NCBI GenBank assembly: GCA_016648135.1
Contig: JADDOH010002111.1
Span: forward strand, 18,634-82,633
Length of the DNA: 64,000 nucleotides
Source: Agrypnia vestita
Taxonomy: Eukaryota > Arthropoda > Insecta > Trichoptera > Phryganeidae
Direction: 5' to 3'
A model generated the notes under the pieces. That model saw only the letters and a program-made list of their open reading frames with translations, made no database searches and had not been told where the DNA came from. Numbering within the stretch: position 1 is the stretch's first letter; each line of letters starts with the position of its first letter. Positions 10,650 to 20,293 of the stretch are shown here, one piece after another. The translations under genes and the position numbers were made by a program.

Positions 10650-11055
10650 AAGCTGTTATATTATCCCAATTACAAGTATTTAGTTGTCTGTCTGTCCGTC
10701 CGTCTGTCTGTCTGTCTGTCCCCATAATTTCGTGTAACATCCGTCACTTCTTTAATGCATTTTTTTTTCTACAATTTTTTCAAATAAAATAAATAAATAC
10801 CGCTTTTTGCCATCGTCGAGGGAAATGTAGAAGGCAACAATCGTAGAGGCCGCCCGAGATTAAGCTACGTAGACCAGATTATTGGAGATGAGCGCTGTAG
10901 CACCTACCAAGGAATGTAGAGGCTGGCAGGTGATAGAGAGGAGTGGAGAAAGCGAGTGCTTGTTGCAGACCAATCCTAGGATTGCGATCCAAAAGAAACA
11001 ACTTATTCCTTAAGAACCAACATGCAAAAGTGCCGTCATTTTTGACTAGTATTAG
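10650..11055 (+). repeat. Helitron-like repeat with CTGTC tract, interrupted
   Basis: Begins around GTTGTCTGTCTGTCCGTCCG (10681) with TAATTTCGTGTAACATCCGT after it. It resumes after an insertion at TTATTCCTTAAGAACCAACA and ends CATTTTTGACTAGTATTAGCTAG. A fuller relative is at 35340-35575, ending GACGGGTTACAGCTAGT. The CTAG(T) end suggests a non-autonomous Helitron. The interruption is the retroelement fragment at 10815-10985. Confidence 0.5.
10815..10985 (+). pseudogene. Non-LTR RT C-terminal fragment
   Basis: Reads IVEGN..GNNRRGRPRLSYVDQII, then after one stop RLAGDREEWRKRVLVADQS. The order GRPR..W/Y.DQI, then RLAxDRxxWR, is the typical extreme C-terminus of endonuclease/RT retroelements. 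About 50 codons remain, with one in-frame stop. It sits inside a Helitron-like repeat, so it inserted later. Confidence 0.75.
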
Positions 11056-11214
11056 CTAGTATTGAATAAACCTCGTCTCATGGTGGTGATAAAAATATCT
11101 TTTTCTCAGTAATGTTTTGTATTTACGCCTTTTTTTACAGATATTTTTTAGATTATTATTAATATATATTAATCAATTGAAAAAAGGGACTACTACATAT
11201 AAGGTCGACAAATT

Positions 11215-11400
11215 GACGTCAATGTACCTACTAGGCTAGTAGAAAAATTGGATAATGCGTCGTTTCCGGACAGGGTGGAGGTCGATTGGTTCGAATCCCG
11301 GTGGGAGCTAAAATATTTATTCGTTGATTTGATTTTTCTGTATGTCTTTTCTAATTGATTAATAAATTTGTTTATTATTAATCCATTTTTTAAATTGTTG
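11215..11400 (+). repeat. tRNA-derived SINE-like repeat
   Basis: Has a perfect RNA polymerase III B box (GGTTCGAATCC, near 11288) and a weak A box (ATTGGATAATGCG). The arms do not fold as a normal tRNA. It is followed by GATTTGATTTTTCTGTATGTC and TCTAATTGATTAATAAATT, the same flank found at 60480-61160. A SINE or transposon-carried tRNA relic rather than a working tRNA. Confidence 0.65.
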
Positions 11401-11732
11401 ATTTTCTAAAAAAATTCTTCATTTGTCACTTTTTCAACATCTTCATTATTTTTCTTTGATTCCTGTAGGTTTTGATTTCTTCGAGAATTCCTCCAATAAT
11501 CCCAATTACGATTTTTCTCCAGTTTTGGAATTCATAAGAAAAATATGTCTTTTAAAACACTGGCAATGAGTTGCGAACTGAGAGTGCGATAAAATACAAG
11601 CATACAAAAATCACGTGCCAATAACATGCACCACAAAATGTCAAAGATATATTTCAGATAATTAATAGTGTGTATGTATTAACATGGTGTATTGTAAAAT
11701 ATGGTAAAATTGTCCAAAAATTGTCCAAAAAA

Positions 11733-11900
11733 GGCCAAAATTAAGATGGAGTGACAATGTCCTCAAAGATATCTCTGCCTTAGAGCTTCGAAACTGGAGA
11801 GAGCTGGCACTAGACCGAGATGAGTGGAGGAAAATTATTGAGGAGGCCAAGACCCACCAAGGGTTGGAGTGCCAAAAATGATGATGATGATGATGGTAAA
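11733..11900 (+). pseudogene. Non-LTR 3' fragment, GATGAT-tail family
   Basis: A 3' piece that keeps the LRDISALELRNWRELALDRD-type coding block and the usual end GTGCCAAAAATGATGATGATG. Severely 5'-truncated. Same family as 7562-8083. Confidence 0.8.
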
Positions 11901-11929
11901 ATTGTAAAATATCAAATACTTGCACACAT

Positions 11930-12735
11930 CACACGACACATTCCACGAACACCGTAAGATTCTAGGTAGGGTATGAATTCTTCATTCTTATCAATTATCG
12001 GTGATCCTCAATCTACTAGCGTGGTAGTCTTATCAAAAAAAATACGCCTAAATTGATATGTAGAATGCTGTCTTGCCTAGTTACAATAAGTCTCTCACTA
12101 GCTTTATTGTAAAAGGCAGGGTAAATATAGTATTGTGTAAACCGTTATACCTAATTGTAAATTTCCTGATATTTTCACTGAGTGAAAATAGTCTCAATCT
12201 ATTTTCAAAAATTTTAAAATGGTTTTGTATTTATTATTAAGATATATCTTGTCGAAATGTTTAAATGGTACTTTTTATAGTAAAAAATTCAAAAATTCAA
12301 AATCTCTTGTGCAATATTATTTCGAACAAATGGAAATTAATTATGTTTTGGTTAGTGTTTCGTTGCCAAATGTTCGCTACCCCTGAGTTTCATTGAGAGC
12401 AGCAAATGCACAAATTACCATATTAATAGATGTTTTTAGCACTGTTTCGGTGTGTGTGTGTCTGTATGTGTTAGTCAGAATCTTCACTAAAGATATCTCC
12501 GTGCATTTAAATTGGACAAAGCTCATTCGCGATTATACGCTTCAATTGCGAAGCGAAAACCGGCACTTGGTATAGTATGGAGAATCTCTTGCGCTGTTAA
12601 TAACATAAGTTAAACCATTGAGTTTCTTAAGATAGATTCAGTATTATGTACTGATGGAAATTTACAACAATAACATGAGTATAATAAAAAATAATGCACA
12701 TTATGTCTTGAGAGTCTAAAATAATAGGAACTACC
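11930..12735. other. Unassigned, mostly AT-rich
   Basis: A somewhat richer patch at 12340-12600 (TTCAATTGCGAAGCGAAAAC) matches nothing I know. No coding or repeat signal I can support. Confidence 0.35.
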
Positions 12736-12875
12736 CATAATCTAAGTCTTTCGAAAGATCTAGCAGATATTCGAAAGAATTAGAAGATAGTCCAATGTAC
12801 ATGATTACGCGCGAACATTCGAGGAATGACCATATTCACTAAAATACGCGAGAAATTTCTGGAACGCGACCTGTT
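12735..12875. promoter_or_regulatory. Small heat-shock-element cluster
   Basis: A perfect three-unit site GAAatTTCtgGAA is at 12852-12864, and a near-perfect GAAcaTTCgaG at 12813-12823. Several unphased GAA/TTC words precede them (TTCGAAAGA). No promoter or gene is visible nearby, and a TTAAGCCAGC repeat begins directly downstream. Weaker than 6785-6950. Confidence 0.4.
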
Positions 12876-12892
12876 ATAATCAAGAATGGAAT

Positions 12893-13075
12893 TGGTGAAT
12901 GTTACATTGTGTAAAGTGATCACTTAAGCCAGCCGTACGATTTAGCAATTTTCTTTTTTTAATGAATGCCTAATGGTATTTGCTTTGTTGTGGATTCTAA
13001 AATTTTCATACTAATACTTCTTAAATGCTAAATTGTGTAAAGTGGTCACTTAAGATGATATCATTTAAATAATTG
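12893..13075 (+). repeat. TTAAGCCAGC family, two partial copies
   Basis: GTGTAAAGTGATCACTTAAG occurs at about 12914 and a variant (AGTGGTCACTTAAG) at about 13038. Only the core of the repeat is kept in each. Confidence 0.5.
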
Positions 13076-13636
13076 AAAAAAACACTTTACACGCAGATAT
13101 ATATGTCTTGCGTAGCCGCAGTCCACCGGAGGGAGTATTTATATAGTCAAAGAGTTTCTGATGTCTGACGGAATGCAGCAGGCATTTTAATAGATAAAAA
13201 TATTTGCTTACCTTATCAAAAATTTTGATTGACAGAAACAAATGTTGTTAAGCGACCCCCTCATATAGTAGGGTTTTGTAATTAAAATATTGGTCAATTG
13301 TGGGGTATAGAAACAAAGGCAGCAATATCCAAAAAAAATTTAATGCAGCCACCCAGGATTATTAATTTATGATGTAATTGTAATTGTAATTGAGATTTTA
13401 TAAGAAACATGTCTTATAAATTTATAGGAAACACAATTTTGGAAGAGATTGATAAATCAAATGTAGAATTCAGTATATTTTAAATTAGTAAACCGACGAA
13501 GTACGATAACTCATAATCCACATGAAAACCCAAAGAGACTTCAAAACCTACTTTCCCATATTAAAATATAGCTTCATTTTTATGAGACGACCATAATATA
13601 TCTTTTTTTTTGTTTGTTCATAAAGAGTGAATTTTT
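13076..13636. other. Unassigned with repeat scraps
   Basis: Contains the AAAGGCAGCAATATCC word at about 13315 that is shared with 60345. Otherwise AT-rich with no gene signal. Confidence 0.3.
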
Positions 13637-13638
13637 TA

Positions 13639-14544
13639 GAGGCGGAGAACTTTAAATTGAAATAAAATACGGAAAAATATTTTTTATATCCATATAATTC
13701 AATTAATATATAATATAATTAGCTTCCATATAATTTAATATCCATATAATTTAATTAATATATAATATAATTAGCTTTATTTGACAGATAATTTTATGGC
13801 ATTAATATTTAAATATAATATTAGGCATGTAGCCCCCGTGGCTGGCGTAATATGGAGGTCCAATTTTCATAATCCAAATATATTCAATAAACAAAATTTC
13901 CATATTTGGAGCAATGATAATCCACAAGCCATTGTTGAAACACCATTACATCCAGAAAAAGTCACCGTTTGGTGCACTTTATGGGCCTTTGGAATCATTG
14001 GTCCAATAATGACGATAGAACGTTACAGTCAACGGTGAGCGGTATAGAGACATGATAACTAACATTTTCGTACCGCGATTGGAAGGCATTAATGTTGCAG
14101 ACATGTGGTTTTAGCAGGACATCGCCACATGCCACACAGCGCGGGATACAAATAATTTACTGGAAAAAAACATTTGACGAAAAATTAATTTCACAAAATG
14201 GACATGTTAACTGGCCACTTCGTTCGTGCGATTTGACGCCATTAGATTATTTTCTCTGGGGATATGTAAAATTGTATATCTACGCCGATAAACCAGAAAC
14301 AATTGAGCACTTGAAAGCCAACATTCGACGCCATATTGCAGAAATACAGCCTGATTTACTGCGATGAGTGTGTGAAAATTGGACCTCCAAATTACGCCAC
14401 ACACGCGACACACTAGCAACGGTTGTTATGCCCAAAATTATATTTAAGTATTAATGCCGTAAAATTATCTGTCATATAAAGCTCATTTTACGGATATTAA
14501 AAATATTTTTCTGTATTTTATTTTAATTTAAAGTCCTCCGCCAC
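13639..14544 (+). mobile_element. Tc1-like transposon with long inverted ends
   Basis: TA dinucleotides flank the element. Its termini read G(A/T)GGCGGAG(A/G)ACTTTAAATT inward from each side. The inverted ends continue, with an insertion, through CAGATAATTTTATGGCATTA and TGGACCTCC, about 230 bp in total. The left arm contains a duplicated about 50-bp AT block (13687-13776). The inverted ends overlap the transposase C-terminal codons, so part of the gene is palindromically duplicated. The N-terminal DNA-binding half is gone. Confidence 0.8.
13855..14367 (+). pseudogene. Tc1-like transposase, internally deleted
   Basis: The remains read NKQNFHIWSNDNPQ, then PEKVTVWCTLWAFGIIGP, then after a frameshift ATCHTARDT, NWPLRSCDLTPLDYFLWGY and ENIR-like RRHIAEIQPDLLR. 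The second and third catalytic aspartates are recognisable (QD before I/GATCHTA, and the D of TPLDYFLWG). The first aspartate region and helix-turn-helix are absent. At least one frameshift (near 14038) and one stop (before QDIATCH) break it. This is the insect Tc1/mariner superfamily group with LTPLDFFLWG. No function is expected. Confidence 0.85.
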
Positions 14545-14559
14545 TAAAAAAACCGTTTT

Positions 14560-14950
14560 TTGAGATAAAGATCATTTAATAACATAAACCAAATATCTCA
14601 AAATTGTCAAAATGTAGTTAGATCATTTTACGTAGGGCACGATGTATTACTTTCAACCTTTCTGATTGGTGTTAAAATGTATTTTTTTCGTATATGCACC
14701 AAATATCACCCATTATTCTTATAATATTCGTCATTACCTTAAAAATACCTTAAAAAAAGACAAGTTTTTGGAAATAGCTCAATGATTATATTTATGTATC
14801 TTTTTTTTGTTTTCTTTTTCTTCTGTTACAGCTATCTCCTTTTTCTCTCTCTTTTCTTTGTATTTAAATTGTTAAATTAATATTATTTAAATAACAAAAA
14901 AACTTAAATTGCAGAAAATTTGGGGCATGTCAGTTCACAAGCTGCTCATC
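14560..14950. other. AT-rich, nothing recognised
   Basis: Long T runs near 14800-14870. No gene or repeat end identified. Confidence 0.4.
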
Positions 14951-14954
14951 CATA

Positions 14955-15190
14955 AATAAACAAATAAATAAAATATATGGAATGAAAGCATGGACGCCTA
15001 CCGACGAATTAATGAGACGAATTGAAGCATGCAAGATGTCGACACAAAAATAAATAAGCTGGATATATAGAGTTACGAATGAAGATATTATGATTCGGAT
15101 GAATAAAGAAAAATAAGTAGGTAATCCAAACAATAAAAATCTAAAAACCCTTATAACTCGGACACGATCATGATGATTAGGCATCTAGAG
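14955..15190 (+). pseudogene. RTE/Daphne-like RT C-terminal fragment
   Basis: Frame GMKAWTPTDELMRRIEACKM, then a stop, ISWIYRVTNEDIMIRMNKEK. It is a degenerate copy of the better preserved 18727-19190 fragment, on the opposite strand. Multiple stops. Confidence 0.75.
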
Positions 15191-15830
15191 AAATAGACCT
15201 CTTTCCATTTAAGAAAGACAATCGAATTAGTATGTGTGAGCCGTGCGTACGGGGCACATTGTTTCGTTTTGTGGTTTACGTAAGAGTTTGATAGAATGCT
15301 ACGCTGGGCTAAATGGGGGGGGGGGGGTCAGAGTTGTGCTACATAATTATTTTATTTAGCACAATTAAAATGTTAAAGAATATGTAATCGATAAATCATC
15401 AACAAATATCATTGTTTTATATATGTATTTTTTTATTATAATTACTTTTGTTCTTATTAATTATGAAAATTTTGTTCATTTTGTATAGGTCTTTTCATAT
15501 GGGCTTGCAGTTGAGTTTGTGTGGGTACAGTACGAAATATGCACATTGTTTCTTCTGTTAAGTTTACGGATATGCCCCTCTCGTATTCTCGCCCCTTCGC
15601 ACACTAACTCAATTGCAAGCTTATATGAAAAGACCTGTCCCCTGTAAAAGACTGTAATTTAAAAATAGTTTTGGTAACAGAAAACGCACAAAATGTCTTC
15701 TGGAATTAATTGGAAAAAACTACGTTCCATTTGAGGGGGGGGGGGGGGTGAAAGCATAAACCACGTTATGTAGCCTTAACGTGACGGGAGGGAGTTTATG
15801 GACGCTCCCTAAATACCAACACAAAGAAAC
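15191..15830. other. Region with two long G runs
   Basis: Uninterrupted G13 at 15315-15327 and G14 at 15735-15748 bracket the 150-bp MITE at 15487-15636. Related words (GCACATTGTTTC, GTTTACG) occur near both runs, so the runs may belong to one larger repeat. No gene. Confidence 0.5.
15487..15636. mobile_element. Short MITE with 37-bp inverted ends
   Basis: AGGTCTTTTCATATGGGCTT at the left is matched by AAGCTTATATGAAAAGACCT at the right. The arms continue to GTTGAGTTTGTGTG / CACACTAACTCAA. The 75-bp middle is unrelated. No clear target duplication, so the superfamily is unknown. Confidence 0.75.
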
Positions 15831-16050
15831 AATGTGAGAAGAAAAAAAAATGCAAACTTAGATGCCTCTCTACCGCTCTCTTTAAATGTTAACATTTTAC
15901 CCAAAGTATAAATAAAATTTTCTATTTAAAATTGAAAGAAGAACACTCTCTCGGAGCTTTTGCTACTATCGCTACTACTACTATACTATTTTCTACTGTC
16001 ATGGAATGGCAAGCAGAATGAATAGCGCACTATCCGAATCCCTTTTTATA
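15831..16050. other. Unassigned
   Basis: Mixed-composition sequence with CTACTATCGCTACTACTACT. Nothing identified. Confidence 0.3.
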
Positions 16051-16623
16051 TGTGACAATATTATCGTAGGATCTAGAACGATCTACAATCATCTACAACC
16101 TTCAAGAAATGTCCACAACATTTGAGGAACACCTGGAAAAACCTAGAAGTGACAAAAACTTCTTCTTAACACTAGAATAATCTAGGAGGTTCGAAAATCC
16201 AGTTTTTGGATATAAAAAGCGCGGAGAAAGAGTTCTGTTTTTGACAGTGCATTCAGTGCAAAGTACGCGCGAGGCGACGGCCAGGGTGGCCAGTCAGAGC
16301 GATAAAATCGATCGAGCGATTCTATCGCTCCTATCGACCAGATCGAGCGAAAGAATCGGGTGGAGTATATAACTGGCGATTTAAATAAATGCGATAAATA
16401 CTGCGTGCGGGAACATAATATTTTAGAGAGTGATAAATAAAGTTTTTCCCAGCGATAATAAAGTATTCATATACGAGTGATATATTACGAAATAGTGTAT
16501 ATTAAGGAATATCGTTAAGTTTCATTCGTGTTAAGTGCGTTTGTACATTGAATAATCAATTAATAAATCGCTAATTAATTTCCAGTATTTTCATTCATTT
16601 TTCCCTAGCTACGTTACCTGACA
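16051..16623 (+). repeat. LTR-like repeat, copy 1
   Basis: Begins TGTGACAATATTATCG and ends ...TGACA. It shares both ends and much of the right half (AGTGTA, CGTTAAGTTT, TTTGTACATT, GCTAATTAATTTCCAG) with 17226-17700. The layout resembles an LTR: AT-rich U3, TATAAA at 16211, then a CG-rich transcribed part. No gag, pol, primer site or polypurine tract is visible between the copies. The HSE-like word TTCaaGAA at 16101 is only two units long. Confidence 0.55.
16211..16257 (+). promoter_or_regulatory. TATA box with initiator-like words
   Basis: TATAAA at 16211-16216 is followed at about +35 by GACAGT and at about +44 by TTCAGT, which resemble arthropod initiators. This would be the LTR promoter. 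No reading frame follows it. Confidence 0.4.
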
Positions 16624-16729
16624 CTATTATGAATATATAGAATTATATATATTTCCATTTATGAAATATATAATAAGACAATTATTTTATTTTATTTTAA
16701 TTTTTAAATAAATTAATTGTAAAACCTAC

Positions 16730-17110
16730 TCATTCCCGACAGTAGAAGCAAAAAAAGCGGACTACAATGCCCAGTCACGGCACATCCACTGGGAGAGATG
16801 AAATAAATAATAAAAGACAACTCGAGTGGGGATAAGAAAAGGCGCAAAAAAATAACTGGATCATTTCGCGAAATTGGGAAGCTTGTCATAACAGCCCGAA
16901 ATCGTTTGACCAATCAGAGGGCTTATGTGGACAGGTTCTTTGTAATTGCCCCGGCGACTAGGGACCCATTTCGGTCCATTATTTATCACCTGTCACTCGG
17001 GCCGCGGCGCGGGGTAGAAAGGAAAACGAAAATAAGACCCGCGAAAGGCGTCCGGCCAATTATTAGCTGGATGTATCATTTAAGAGATGGACAAATATAT
17101 GTAAAAGGTG
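16730..17110. other. GC-richer island between the LTR-like copies
   Basis: CG-rich, with an open frame of 82 codons (MTNQRAYVDRFFVIAP...) that I cannot assign. Words such as TTTATCACCTGTCACTCGGG and CGGCCAATTATTAGC suggest E-box and homeodomain-type sites. If the flanking copies were LTRs of one element, this would be its interior, but nothing retroviral is seen. Confidence 0.35.
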
Positions 17111-17225
17111 GTCAAGTTTTTAATTGGTTTTTAATTTTTATCAGATTTATATAGTTAGCTTCTGTTTAGATAAAAGTATACATATTGTAACGAGATGCTA
17201 AAAAGAATTACGCACTTCTGTCACT

Positions 17226-17700
17226 TGTAACAATACTATCGAAAAATCGAGAACAGCCTAGCGTGATCTAAAATCTTCGGGAGGCTTCTGAAACATTCGG
17301 TATATACCTATACCTAGAAGCTATGATAATCATCTCCTAAACACTAGAAAAACCCAGAAAGTACCAAGTGCTAGCATTTTTCAGCGCGTGAGAGTTTTTG
17401 TTGTTGTTGTCAGCCGCGACGGCCAAGGTGAGCAGTCAAAGCGACAGATGTCGAGCGAATAAGCGAAATTCTTACTTAAGTAGCGAAATAAACCGAAGCG
17501 ATAACTGCGATCGGAAATCGTAAGGAATGTTCTAGTGAATATAAAAGCGATAATTAAGTGTTAACTAACGAATAATTTATTGCGAAATAGTGTAATTTAA
17601 AGAATAGCGTTAAGTTTAATAGTGTTAAGTAACTTTGTACATTAATCAGTAATTAGTAAATAGCTAATTAATTTCCAGCGTTTTCATTGATTCTGTGACA
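17226..17700 (+). repeat. LTR-like repeat, copy 2
   Basis: TGTAACAATACTATCG...CTGTGACA, diverged from 16051-16623 and about 100 bp shorter. Four of five bases outside the pair agree (ttata / ctata), which is compatible with an old target duplication but is weak evidence. Confidence 0.55.
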
Positions 17701-18020
17701 CTATATAATATAATAGTAAGTACAATAGGTTTTTTGTTGGTGTTTTTGTTGTTAGTCCTTCTCACTAGGAGTTTCTGTGCTGAAGCGGACTAATTTTTTA
17801 CTGTTTATTTCCTTGTTTTAATTCCTATGTCGGATTTAGTACCCTTTTAATTTAGCCATACTTTTATCCATTTGTCAAATCGGCTTTTTCTAAACCAAAT
17901 TTATCCCGAGATATTACAAATCTAAGTTCAACACGACCCCAATTCATCAAATTTGACATTTAGTTCCGACGCCTAGTGTCAAAATCGAAAATTAAAAAAT
18001 TTGAAATCGGAACATTTTTT
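17701..18020. other. Unassigned AT-rich
   Basis: Contains TTGTTGGTGTTTTTGTTGTT. No coding signal. Confidence 0.3.
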
Positions 18021-18072
18021 AACTGTAAATGATTACGGATATTTTATACGAACCGTATGTTTTTCCGAGAAA

Positions 18073-18121
18073 CGATTCTCGACGTTTCGTTGAAGTCGCA
18101 TTCAACGTCGTCAGGAGAACG
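18073..18121 (-). ncRNA. Hammerhead-ribozyme-like fold, left arm
   Basis: On the minus strand: stem I 5' half CGTTCTC, core CTGACGA, one unpaired C, stem II GTTGAA/TTCAAC with a 6-nt loop, GAAA, minimal helix III ACGT, then the GTC cleavage triplet and stem I 3' half GAGAATCG. Stem I pairs 7 bp with one bulged T. The core differs from the right-arm copy only at the variable seventh core position (C here, T there), which hammerheads tolerate. The extra base before stem II is a departure from the consensus. Confidence 0.5.
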
Positions 18122-18253
18122 GCTTGTATCCGAGGAGGCATAGGGCGGACTGATTAATGTTTCCGGGGGCGTAAATTATACGCACTTTGTTTGCGGAGTG
18201 TTCTCACTTGTTGTGTGTCACTTCTCAGTCCGCCCTATACCTCCGCGGGTGGT

Positions 18254-18302
18254 CGTTCTCCTGATGACGTTGAATGCGACTTCAACGAAACGTCGAGAAT
18301 CG
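18254..18302 (+). ncRNA. Hammerhead-ribozyme-like fold, right arm
   Basis: Stem I 5' CGTTCTC (18254-18260), core CTGATGA (18261-18267), unpaired C, stem II 18269-18286, GAAA (18287-18290), ACGT and GTC ending at 18294, stem I 3' GAGAATCG (18295-18302). All invariant positions of the CUGANGA...GAAA core are present. Helix III is only a self-complementary ACGU, as in the dimeric type I hammerheads of Penelope-like elements. Activity is not shown, and the base inserted between core and stem II could prevent it. Confidence 0.5.
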
Positions 18303-18359
18303 TTTCTCGGAAAAACATACGGTTCGTATAAAATATCCGTAAACATTTACAGTTAAATA

Positions 18360-18720
18360 TGTCTAACGCCCGTACTAATATCGTTAACCCGGAATTTTTT
18401 TTTCAAATTAATATTGATAAATTTCGAAGGCACTTTTAATGTTCGATAATAATGGAAAATTAATAATTTTAATCGAAATAATTACCAAAGTACGTCGAAA
18501 ATGATTTAATAATATATGGTCATCCACTTTACGTGAATTTTTACAGTTTCAGAGCTCTGGCTAGTCGGGAAATTGGCGAAATCTCAATTTGTTTAAGATT
18601 CCGCCACAACAACAAACAAACAAACAGACAAAGAGAGCTAATTAAAAGCATGTAAAAATATAATCAATTTTAGAGCGCGCATAAAAAGTGTCTCATGTAT
18701 ATTATTATAAAATACTCCTG
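18360..18720. other. Unassigned AT-rich
   Basis: Some CAAACAAACAAACAGACA repeats near 18608. No gene or element end recognised. Confidence 0.3.
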
Positions 18721-18726
18721 AAAGAG

Positions 18727-19190
18727 TATGCTTCTTCTTCTTCTCGTATCCTGTCCGTTTAACGGACGTTGGCTATCATGTTGGCTATGGCTATGGCTAA
18801 CAGCTCCACAGTAGACTGTCTCAAGTTTTTCAGCCACGAAGTCCTCCTTCCAGGGCCCCGACTTCCGACAATCTTTCCCTGCAATATGAGATGCAAGATC
18901 TCGTATTTCTCTGGATGTCTCATCACACGTCCTAGATATTGAAGTTTTCGGATTTTTATTGTTTTAATAACTTCTTTTTCTTTATTCATCCGAGCCATAA
19001 CATCTTCATTCGTAACTCTGTCCATCCAGCTTATTTTGAGAATTCTTCTGTATATACATATCTCGAATGCCTCAAGTCGTCTTATCAGTTCTTCGGTAAG
19101 CGTCCATGTTTCCATTCCATAGAATGATACTGAAATCACGTAGCATCTGACCATTCGCATTCGTAATCCAAGGTTGAGATCATGAGAAAG
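18727..19190 (-). pseudogene. RTE/Daphne-like RT C-terminus
   Basis: The minus-strand frame (19160-18759) reads RMVRCYVISVSFYGMETWTL, then LEAFEICIYRRILKISW, VTNEDV, IRKLQYLGRVMRH, ILQGKIVGSRGPGRR and ends ANMIANVR. This is the conserved tail of RTE-like endonuclease/RT polyproteins, after the polymerase domain. The expected 20-30 residues between NLRQ and ANMIAN are shortened. The 3' end is a (GAAGAA) tail at about 18727-18740. Truncated at its 5' side, near 19190. Related copies: 14955-15190 and 56560-56790. Confidence 0.85.
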
Positions 19191-19239
19191 GTTGCACGAG
19201 TATGCAGAGAGTACCTATGTTCCACACTAATGCCTCACT

Positions 19240-19520
19240 AAAACCCATTCAATTAATACACAATCAAAGAGCTGTGTACGTCGCCATGGTTACCGCCCGG
19301 TCTAAACTAACCCCACTTTAGTCGCGGATTCTCAGTCTTGTAAAGGATTTAAGGGATGAAATATATAAAACAAGGGAGGTGGAGAGGGACGGCAGACGCG
19401 CCGCGGCCCGGGAGGGAAGAGGTGAGATGTAATATCACAAAGCTTGCGGGTTGCTCCGACAGGGGTGGGTTTTATTTGATTTGTATGATTTATTTGCCTC
19501 TCTGGCTACTTGTTGACATT
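19240..19520. other. GC-richer non-coding island
   Basis: Includes GACGCGCCGCGGCCCGGGAG. No coding sequence I can support. Candidate regulatory island. Confidence 0.3.
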
Positions 19521-20293
19521 GCAGAGTTAAGTACCAGAGCATAATTCTCCACAATATGCTATCGATTGTAGGTAACTTCATGTCTTTAGAAATACACATT
19601 GTGGTTCTAATTCGTGTTCCAAATTTAGACAGACTGTATAAAAATATCGCATTGCTGCAATTGAGAAGTATGAAAGAAAAGGCAGCAATATTCCAATGAG
19701 GGGTTTTTGAGATATATATACAAAAAACTGTCACTACTCAAGGAAATTTCTCTGGAATCTATGAAAACTACCACTTATTGGAAATAAGTTTTTTTTGTTC
19801 ATATAAATAACTAAATATTTGGAAATACGTTAAAAGGAAATATGGATATTGCTGTGTTTGCAATATTTTTTAATAAAATTTATTGAAAATAAAATAGATA
19901 CATGTTGCAGTATAATTATATATTACATTTTTTTATATTTGTTTAACTGTCCCCGGAAAAGTTAAACATGTGTTTGGGGACAAGAGTACATGATGCATAA
20001 TATCTATTTATTGTGTATGTGAATTTTTTTTTAAGTGAATCATTGAGACGAAGAGGCATTTAAAGGTAAATAGAAGGTAAACAATATAATATAAGGAATA
20101 AGGAATAAATGTGTGACAAAGCATGAACATATAAATATAAATACCTTATCTATTTAAATATTTATGTTTGAAGGAAAATATATATATATTTTTTAAGAAA
20201 GTATAATGAAACCAATATAAAGGTAAGTATATCATCAGGCGTATCAAATATAATGTTAAGGAAAAATGTGTAATAGAGCAAGAATGATAAATA
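19521..20293. other. AT-rich stretch left of mariner
   Basis: Contains an AAAGGCAGCAATATTCC word (19678) also seen at 13315 and 60345, and a hairpin with TGTCCCC/GGGGACA arms near 19949-19982. Nothing else assigned. Confidence 0.35.

Larger units (their letters stand above)
18021..18354. repeat. 334-bp inverted repeat with ribozyme-like arms
   Basis: The left arm starts AACTGTAAATG and the right arm ends CATTTACAGTT. The arms pair almost throughout, to about 18153 and from about 18224, leaving a 70-bp middle. Each arm contains a hammerhead-like fold pointing outwards, described separately. The organisation (two inverted copies of a long terminal unit) resembles Penelope-like element pseudo-LTRs, which are known to carry hammerhead motifs. 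No RT or GIY-YIG sequence is present. Confidence 0.8.

Noticed and set aside
11225..11305. tRNA-like sequence with perfect B box
   Set aside because: No foldable anticodon arm and a weak A box; treated as a SINE-like repeat.
16081..16200. Heat-shock elements in LTR-like copy 1
   Set aside because: Only two-unit or out-of-phase GAA/TTC words; not enough to call.
16906..17154. 82-codon plus frame between LTR-like repeats
   Set aside because: No similarity to gag, pol or env features and no conserved pattern that I can see.
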